Assembly (NCBI GenBank): GCA_008973525.1
Contig: WACJ01000082.1
Location: 868,001 to 932,000 of the forward strand
From: Stenopsyche tienmushanensis
Lineage: Eukaryota > Arthropoda > Insecta > Trichoptera > Stenopsychidae
DNA length: 64,000 nt
Direction of reading: 5' to 3'
In this document: one piece after another, positions 57,823 through 64,000 of the stretch
How positions within the stretch are numbered: the first letter of the stretch is position 1
How the letters are laid out: each line of letters begins with the position of its first letter
Made by a program: the position numbers and the translations under genes
Notes under the pieces: generated by a model
The model's input: the letters and a program-made list of their open reading frames with translations, nothing else
Databases searched by the model: none
What the model was told of the DNA's origin: nothing

Positions 57823-59552
57823 ATAATTAAGAGCAACAAGTATCCATAAGTAAGCAAATATCCGCATAAATCATGATTGGCTCAACACAACACCGATGAT
57901 AAAATAACTGCATAAACATAACATCAATGATAATAAAGATGTGATTAAATTATGGACATGAAAATAATTATTTATTGACTGATTGATTTTGTAGTTTGTG
58001 ATATAATTTACATAATTTAAAAGGGTTTCAAGATATGGACAAAGATTATAGAATTGTTATAGCCCAATGATATTAAAATTATCTTTATAAGATGGATAAA
58101 TAGATGCCGCACAGCCTGAGCATCACACGCTACTACTAAGAGACTAACGCGCAAGTTATATGAACTTTGAACACATTGGGTGTATAAAATAACATGTTCC
58201 AATTTATACCAGTAATTAAATCATCAAATTTATAGTCATTTTAGACTATTTATTGTATTTCTGCTTTCATTGCGATGTATTTCATGTGATTGTGGGCGGA
58301 ATGATTCAATTTAAAAAAAAGTCGATTTTTATAATTTTTTTTTTTCGTTTGATTTTGCATGAAATGATTTGAAATTCCTGAAAGTATGAAATATTGATTT
58401 AAGAGAGAAAAAGTTTTCCACTGCTAACGTGTTCATATTTTCAGCGAGAGTCGCGATAGCGTCGCGTTTCCTCTTCCGCCGCCGCGAGAGACGCGCAGTC
58501 GTCAAAGATAAAAGAAACACAAACAAATAAGAAGTGGATGTTTCCCAGCTATTTTTTCACCGTGGCAATTTTTTTTACGGAGTAGCGCTCCCTGCGTCGA
58601 ATCGCGATATGTGAATTCATATTTGCGGGTCTGAAGTCGAAGCCGGCAAGGGAGCGCAGCCTCCAATTTGTCAATGCCTACCCTAAAAGCTCGACAAATG
58701 AAAGCTGTACGCGTACAGAGCCGCGCCTAAATTGAAATGCTTTAAGCGTCTAAGTTCATAAAAGAACGGTCTCGTCGAGAACGTAAGAAAGCTTTCCGGG
58801 CGCTTTTCAATTCATTCTTGAGCGGCCCAGTACATGCGGAGTGAACAAACAAACCGGGATACGAGTATTCTGTACTGATACGTAAATACTGTCTGCTAAA
58901 CCGATTGCGACAACGGCCACGATTTTTCTCGACTCTAGGAAATAGAAAAAGGGTTTCAAGCAGGATAGAAAAGAAAGTGTTAAAATATCTGCAGAATTAC
59001 ACAATTTTCAGGGCATGCAACTCAAGGAAGATATCATTATGCACATTGGTCTCTATGTAGCCATGGATGGATTGACCCAGTGGACATCAAGACTAATCCC
59101 GGTATATCGGGTCCCAAATGTTTTTTGTTGGGCTTCATTTTTGAGCCCCTTTATTTATCCAGTCACCCAGGCTCAGATTTTCGGCTATTTTGTTAATCTG
59201 ATCACTTCAGCATAGATAAAGCGTTCTGAGGAAGTCTGCCCAAAGTAAAGTGCGGAATTGGATGAAGCTAATAAACGATGCTCTGTTGAACATGTCCATG
59301 ACCTCCCGAATATACATAAGCGAAAATAATGGTCTGATAAAGACAATGAACATTGCAAAGCAAGAATCAATACGGGAATATGCGACTGAAGCATCTGAAT
59401 TTATAAAACGACGGTGATGCTGAAAATCGAAATTTTATTAGAAACTGCGAGAATAATTAACAATCAGGAATAAATTTATCAGGAAAAAATGATTTTGCAT
59501 GAGCTCCGTATCTTTTTATACGCGGTTAATCACAGAATTTATTCAAATAATG

Positions 59553-60222
59553 TAAAAACCGGTTTTGAAAACTCGGTTTTTAGGCAAAAATTGAGATCTT
59601 CATAAACCGATTTTTTTAATCCTGAAAATTTTCTATAGAGAACAAAGCTTTTTTTTTATGCGAATTCGTACAAAAAAATCTAAAACTAACACTAGTGCAA
59701 AATATAACTGTTATAATGTGAGTATGCATAGAGCGATGGACAAACGGACCTCTTCTCAAAAACTTAAGAATTGCATTTGTATGTTTATCGAGTAAAAGAG
59801 ACTTTAGTAAAGCAATTCTAAGATAAATATATATTGTGTTTTTATTTATATTAATTTTTTTATGAAATTTTTTTATGCGGTTTTTGGTACATTCTATCAC
59901 ATTGATTTGAAGTTATGCGGTTTTCAAAAATAATGGAACCTATCCCTCAGTTTTTTATGCAGTTCAAGTTCTTTTTTTATGCGATTTTTTTATATGCGAC
60001 TCCACGCGGAACGTATCTTTCGCATAAAAACAGACTTAAGTGTAATTGTCAAATAAATGGATTGCTTTTAACATTGAATAACACTTAAATAATAATAATT
60101 TATACATTATTTTAATTTAATATTTCTTAAAACCGAAAACCGGTAGAAACCGACTTGGTTTAAAAACTAAAAAACTGAAAACCGGTTTTGAAAAATATCG
60201 TTTTTATACAAGTCCTAGCTTG
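59553..60222. mobile_element. ACCGGTTTT-rich MITE, copy 3, split by a Tigger-like MITE
   Basis: Left part: AACTCGGTTTTTAGGCAAAA to about 59635. Right part: from AACATTGAATAACAC (about 60069) to AACCGGTTTTGAAAAATATC and ATACAAGTCCTAG. The middle is the MITE at 59636-60044. Confidence 0.65.
59636..60044. mobile_element. Tigger/pogo-like MITE copy 5 (diverged), nested
   Basis: Has TTTTTTTATGCGAATTCG at the left, AAGTTATGCGGTTTTC inside, and CGCATAAAAACAGACTTAAG then TGTA at the right. The family GTGCG motifs appear as ATGCG here. The left terminus is uncertain by some bases. Confidence 0.6.
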
Positions 60223-62004
60223 GAGATTCGACCATCGTTCGTATTAAATATGTTTTTTAATTATTTTTGCACTTAAATATTAATATTTTCATTCGCTGAA
60301 AAATTTTGGCGTAATTATATGGGGGTAAAAATGAATATTCTAATTATAACGACTGTGAGTTGAAAGCTTTTGTTTTTGACAATGCGAAGAAACAAAACAG
60401 GGTTCAATTTATCTTTTCAATGGAAGAACTTTATACCGTGAGATGATTGACGTTTCAAAATGGATATCATTCATCACGAAAATGTTCACTACTTTTCAAA
60501 GAAATTCATTGTGAGGAGGGAGTGACTTTATTTAAAGCGCTGAGATAATATCTGCGACAAATTTTTGCCGTATCCATTGTCTGATTGCCGTTGTGAATTT
60601 GTTATACATTTTTCGGGCGAATATTTTTATCGGATGATCAAAAAATGAGATTTGTGGTGTGTGTGTCTCTGGATAAAATGGAAGATGACTTTATTTGTAG
60701 CCGAAAAAAGGAACTTAATAGAGGGGAAATACTCACATTTTCCATTCTTATCTACACTTAAGCTTGCCCACGGGCATTCGCTGCAAGATGGCTTGCTTTA
60801 CATAAATCTGTTCACACCTCCTTATTATTCCCCTGTGCATTTTCTTCAAATGTATGAAAAAACATGTGAAAATAGCCTGAAATAGAATGCCATTTTTTTC
60901 AGACATCCCCTGGCTTATTTGGCCTCCAAAAACTTTATGCTTATTACGATAAAAGGATCGAATTCATGTGGGGTAAACCGGATTTGACGCACGTCTCTTA
61001 GTCGACAAAGAACGAAAAAAAGCACGACGAATCAAACACGAAGGAAACAAAAAGTATTATCCGCGACGTATATTTGATGCCGAGCTTTATGTATTTTTTG
61101 GGAGCTTAAAGCTTTCCGAATTGATCGATCGCGACTTTAATTTTGAGTACTATTTTTGAAGGGACATCGCCTCGGAATATATTGCCGGATTTTGTAGGTA
61201 CCGCAGCGTTTAATGATCTTCATCTTCAAAGCGACTTAAACGTATAACAATCGCACATGCTCCGGGGAGAAAAAGCTTCCCTTAGCATAATACGCGAGCT
61301 TTTGTTGAAAACTGCCAAAGCCCTTTTATTCATATGGGTAGTTTAGAGAAAAATGCTGCATGAAAGAAATATATGAAATCATGCGATGTACGCAAAACGG
61401 CGTAGATAAGGCGTAGACCGTGGCTCGGGTCGAATTACAAATATGGGTCTGTGCCGGAGTTCTACTTCTTTCTAACCGTTTCTTTCACGAAGATAAATCT
61501 TTTTTATCCGGGATTCGTAAGCGAAAACACTTAAGTGAAAAAAGGTAGTAGGTGAGTAAATAAAGTTTGCGACTCTGCCAAACGTGGCCCAAACGGATAT
61601 TTACGCGTATTCCTTGAAAATATTCGCAGAGCCTGACTGGAAAATAGATTTTCGACTTGTATATTTTTATTTAATACGGTTTTCTAGGATTTGCTCAACC
61701 CATCTTATTTAAATACATTAAAATGTATGAGAATTGCATTTATGCATATATTAATGCGCTTATGTATTAATTCTTTGGCTGCTATGGTGCTTTTTGATTA
61801 ATGTAAATTTATTTGCTATCCTTCTCTCTCTTGCTTGATAGTGCTAACGCGTGAGAAAGATGCACTACTGGTTAAATACTGGTCAAGTACATAACAAATC
61901 GACGGTTATAATTACTTTAGCAACCAACAGACCAATATGCGCTGTATAGATAGTGCATCCGCTAAACGTCTCGCATAACCAATTGCGTGCCCAAACAATA
62001 CTTA

Positions 62005-62112
62005 TTCTATACTTATGTTATTTGCACAAACGAAAACAATAAATTGACAAAGTTTTATCGCAATCGGATGAACGATATGGCAATGCATAAAATACGAACA
62101 AACAAACATTAA
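62005..62112 (-). repeat. Helitron-like short repeat, copy 8 (monomer)
   Basis: Reverse-complement type A monomer: TACTTATGTTATTTGCAC, GTTTTATCGCAATCGGATGA, TACGAACAAACAAACATT. Confidence 0.65.
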
Positions 62113-62204
62113 ATATGTCATATCCATTATCGATTTTAAGCAATAAAAGAGACTTTCCTAGGAAAGTAATTTTTCATGTGATGGTTTCCTATATGTTGAG
62201 GATA

Positions 62205-62720
62205 TACACTCAAAACTCTTTGTGCGACTTTTTTTTGTGCGATTTCTGCGAAGTTATGCGGTTTTTTTAAAGCATTTTTTTTAAAATTTCATAAAGAGTA
62301 CGTATCGAGATATTTTGGATAAAATAGGATATAAATCATCAATATTAACCGAAATTTGGAAAAAAATTCTAAATTGGGACTGTGTAAATCATATTACATC
62401 TGCTATCGCTGAATTACGACCACGCTCTTTATTCTGGTTTAGATTTTTAAAAAAATATATTTTTTTTGCATTTTTTCAATGTTTCGACTTTAAAAATACA
62501 TTCTCCAAAGGAATTTCCAAAATTCTAATTACTTACGGAGTTATAGCTATTTTTCCTGTTATAGCTATAGTTTTTCCTGTTTTTTTATGAATTTTTTTTA
62601 TGCGATTTTGGATGTATTTTATATAGCTGTTTCAAAGTTATGCGGTTTTTAAAAACCATGGAGCTCTCTTTTTCTATGTTAGTTATAGCTTTTTTTGTGC
62701 GTTTTTTCGCGGAACGAACG
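62205..62720. mobile_element. Tigger/pogo-like MITE copy 6
   Basis: Left end TACACTCAAAACTCTTTGTG; internal TTTTGTGCGATTTCTGCG, AAGTTATGCGG and a right-side TTTTTGTGCG then CGCGGAACGAACG. The right terminal inverted repeat is lost. Confidence 0.75.
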
Positions 62721-63657
62721 GGCCTTGAATGAATTTATTAATTGCCTCAGTATATTAATTCCCAGATTCCCAAATGGATCGAAAAGATCAATCAAAAATG
62801 TACTAAAACCTTCAATCTCCCAAATTATTAGTGTGGTGAAATTCTTTTCTTTAAATTGAATTTAAAAATAATACATGTTTGAATAAATCAAATGTTATTG
62901 ATTTGCTTGGATGCACAATTCAATACAAAAATACAGAATATTTGCATGCATGTTTTGTGTATTGCATTTTATACTGCAGTGTCTATAAAAGAATAGAATA
63001 GATTGTTCATGTTGACTGGGAATGTTTCACAGGGGAATCTGATAGTGCTGAAGCCCTGAAGACTCGAAGCAAACTTGCTGTAGGTTTTTCGATTCGGCAG
63101 CAAGATTAAGTATAGACGTTGTCAAAGATGCATGTATCTATTTGTATACACGCTAATAGTAATTGAAATATATTTTCATGCCCAAATTGTCGGAGAAAAT
63201 AATGAATCCCATTTGAAAAATGCGTTCGAGATGGAAAATTGGGACAAAAACTACGAAAACGCTGAAGAAAAGCGAGCTTAAAAAATGGAAAGAAGATACG
63301 TGACGGAGATGGATGTACCGATTAACTGAAGAAAAGGGGGGAACTCCCCCAGCGAGACATATCAATATACTGGTTGTGGGAGGATGCGCCACAGGACTAT
63401 TCATCTTGTCTCAGTGTCCCTGCGAGGCTTGTTTACCTCAACAAAAATGATAAAAGATAAAAAAGCTCCACTAATGCGAGCAGTCTTTGCAAATGTGGCC
63501 AACCTGTCAAATGCAAATTAAAACATTGCTTTAACGATGCGATTTTCCTTCGACGTCATCCCGCGCATCAGGTTACAAAATCTATCATATCGTACATACA
63601 TTAACATGATAAGTCCTTGATACAAACAAAAATAACGATGTCGAAAATTGTACTTAC

Positions 63658-63740
63658 CATTTTATTGTTTATTTCGTGGAAGTGAATTTCACAGACTTTA
63701 TCTACGATGTCTTCACTTTGAAATGTGACGAATCCAAATC
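63658..63740 (-). CDS. Rbp6: Rbp6 (Musashi family) exon: C-terminal half of RRM2
   Basis: This 83-bp internal exon encodes [15 protein letters not shown] followed by [18 protein letters not shown] is the RNP1 motif of an RRM; the basic residue and first glycine codon base come from the exon beyond the window. The rest matches the end of the second RRM of Musashi/Rbp6 proteins, which bind UAG-type sites in mRNA 3' UTRs and control translation in neural and stem cells. On the minus strand the exon is preceded by a CAG acceptor after a pyrimidine run (63741-63743) and followed by the donor GTAAGTA (63651-63657). It starts in phase 1 (two bases finish a Gly codon) and ends in phase 0 on ATG, joining the next exon as ...NNKM-VECKKAQ. 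The N-terminus and RRM1 lie outside the window. Family assignment is firm; Rbp6 rather than the paralog msi rests on recalled similarity of the C-terminal exons. Confidence 0.95.
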
Positions 63741-64000
63741 CTGAAAAGAAAAGAGAGAAAAGGATGAGTACAAAGAGCGGCGAGGATTACATGTTAATTT
63801 ACCATCAAAGTGAATTAATTCATAAAGACGAGAAGAATTGCGCCGAGTTGTTTTTTGTTCGGGATCGCCGACTTTTTTTTTTGTTTAAGAAAGATAATTT
63901 AAAATTTTGCATATTGAAATCTTTTGATGTCACACATACAAAGGGATGTTGTGTGTATGTTTGTAAAGTCCGGCACAATACTCAAAGTAAAGTTCGTATT

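Larger units (their letters stand above)
57307..63657 (-). other. Rbp6: Rbp6 intron
   Basis: 6351 bp. Holds LTR copy 7, the nested MITE pair at 59553-60222, one Helitron-like copy, MITE copy 6, and repeat-free stretches at 58380-58800 and 60890-61700 with moderate GC content. Confidence 0.6.

Noticed and set aside
1..64000. CRISPR array, bacterial operon, tRNA or rRNA gene
   Set aside because: No regularly spaced repeats with unique spacers, no ribosome binding site-led gene clusters and no tRNA cloverleaf were seen; the exon-intron structure shows an animal genome.

Overview
The window is AT-rich animal DNA with long introns, GT-AG splice sites and a heavy load of degraded transposons. Its one gene that can be recognised with confidence is the 3' part of an insect Rbp6 gene (the Musashi-family RNA-binding protein), read on the minus strand. 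Phase-consistent exons spell the end of RRM2 (FGFVTF...[11 protein letters not shown]), the post-RRM linker VECKKAQPKEVMLPANL, and the Musashi-type Ala/Tyr/Pro-rich C-terminal region. The host is an insect. Lepidoptera is the best guess, from the RTE-like LINEs with GAT/ATG-repeat tails, the mariner, Tigger and hAT mix, and the small repeats that look like Helitron ends. I cannot name a species.

Layout, following transcription from right to left. RRM2 exon 63658-63740; linker exon 57222-57306, with an open read-through extension to 56866; 33-bp micro-exon 54579-54611; exon 52280-52363, with an open read-through extension to 52161; putative 51-bp cassette exon 45786-45836; exon 40176-40241; C-terminal exon 39359-39585; probable terminal exon from 38022, with a stop at 38005-38007. 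A stretch of about 6.6 kb from 38004 to about 31411 follows, AT-rich, with microsatellites, homopolymer runs and several GC-rich islands but no recognised transposon. I read it as a long 3' UTR. All splice phases agree, and several exons can be skipped without a frame change, so many isoforms are possible. The first exons (N-terminus, RRM1, start of RRM2) lie beyond the right edge.

From about 31 kb to position 1 I find no convincing host gene. This flank and the Rbp6 introns hold at least six dispersed families: (1) a solo-LTR-like family with a conserved internal palindrome (seven copies); (2) a pogo/Tigger-like MITE with TA ends and GTGCGATTT/GTTATGCGG subterminal repeats (six copies or more); (3) a Helitron-like short repeat, often a head-to-tail dimer (eight loci); (4) an ACCGGTTTT-rich MITE (four pieces); (5) hAT elements, two with both ends and 8-bp target duplications; (6) degraded mariner, Tigger and LINE coding remnants. 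Nested insertions give relative ages.

I found no CRISPR array, operon, tRNA or rRNA, and no evidence of a wholly new biological system. The points most worth following are the two stacked read-through terminal-exon choices in Rbp6, the transposon-poor putative 3' UTR, a perfect 15-bp-arm intronic palindrome, and the conserved palindrome of the LTR family.
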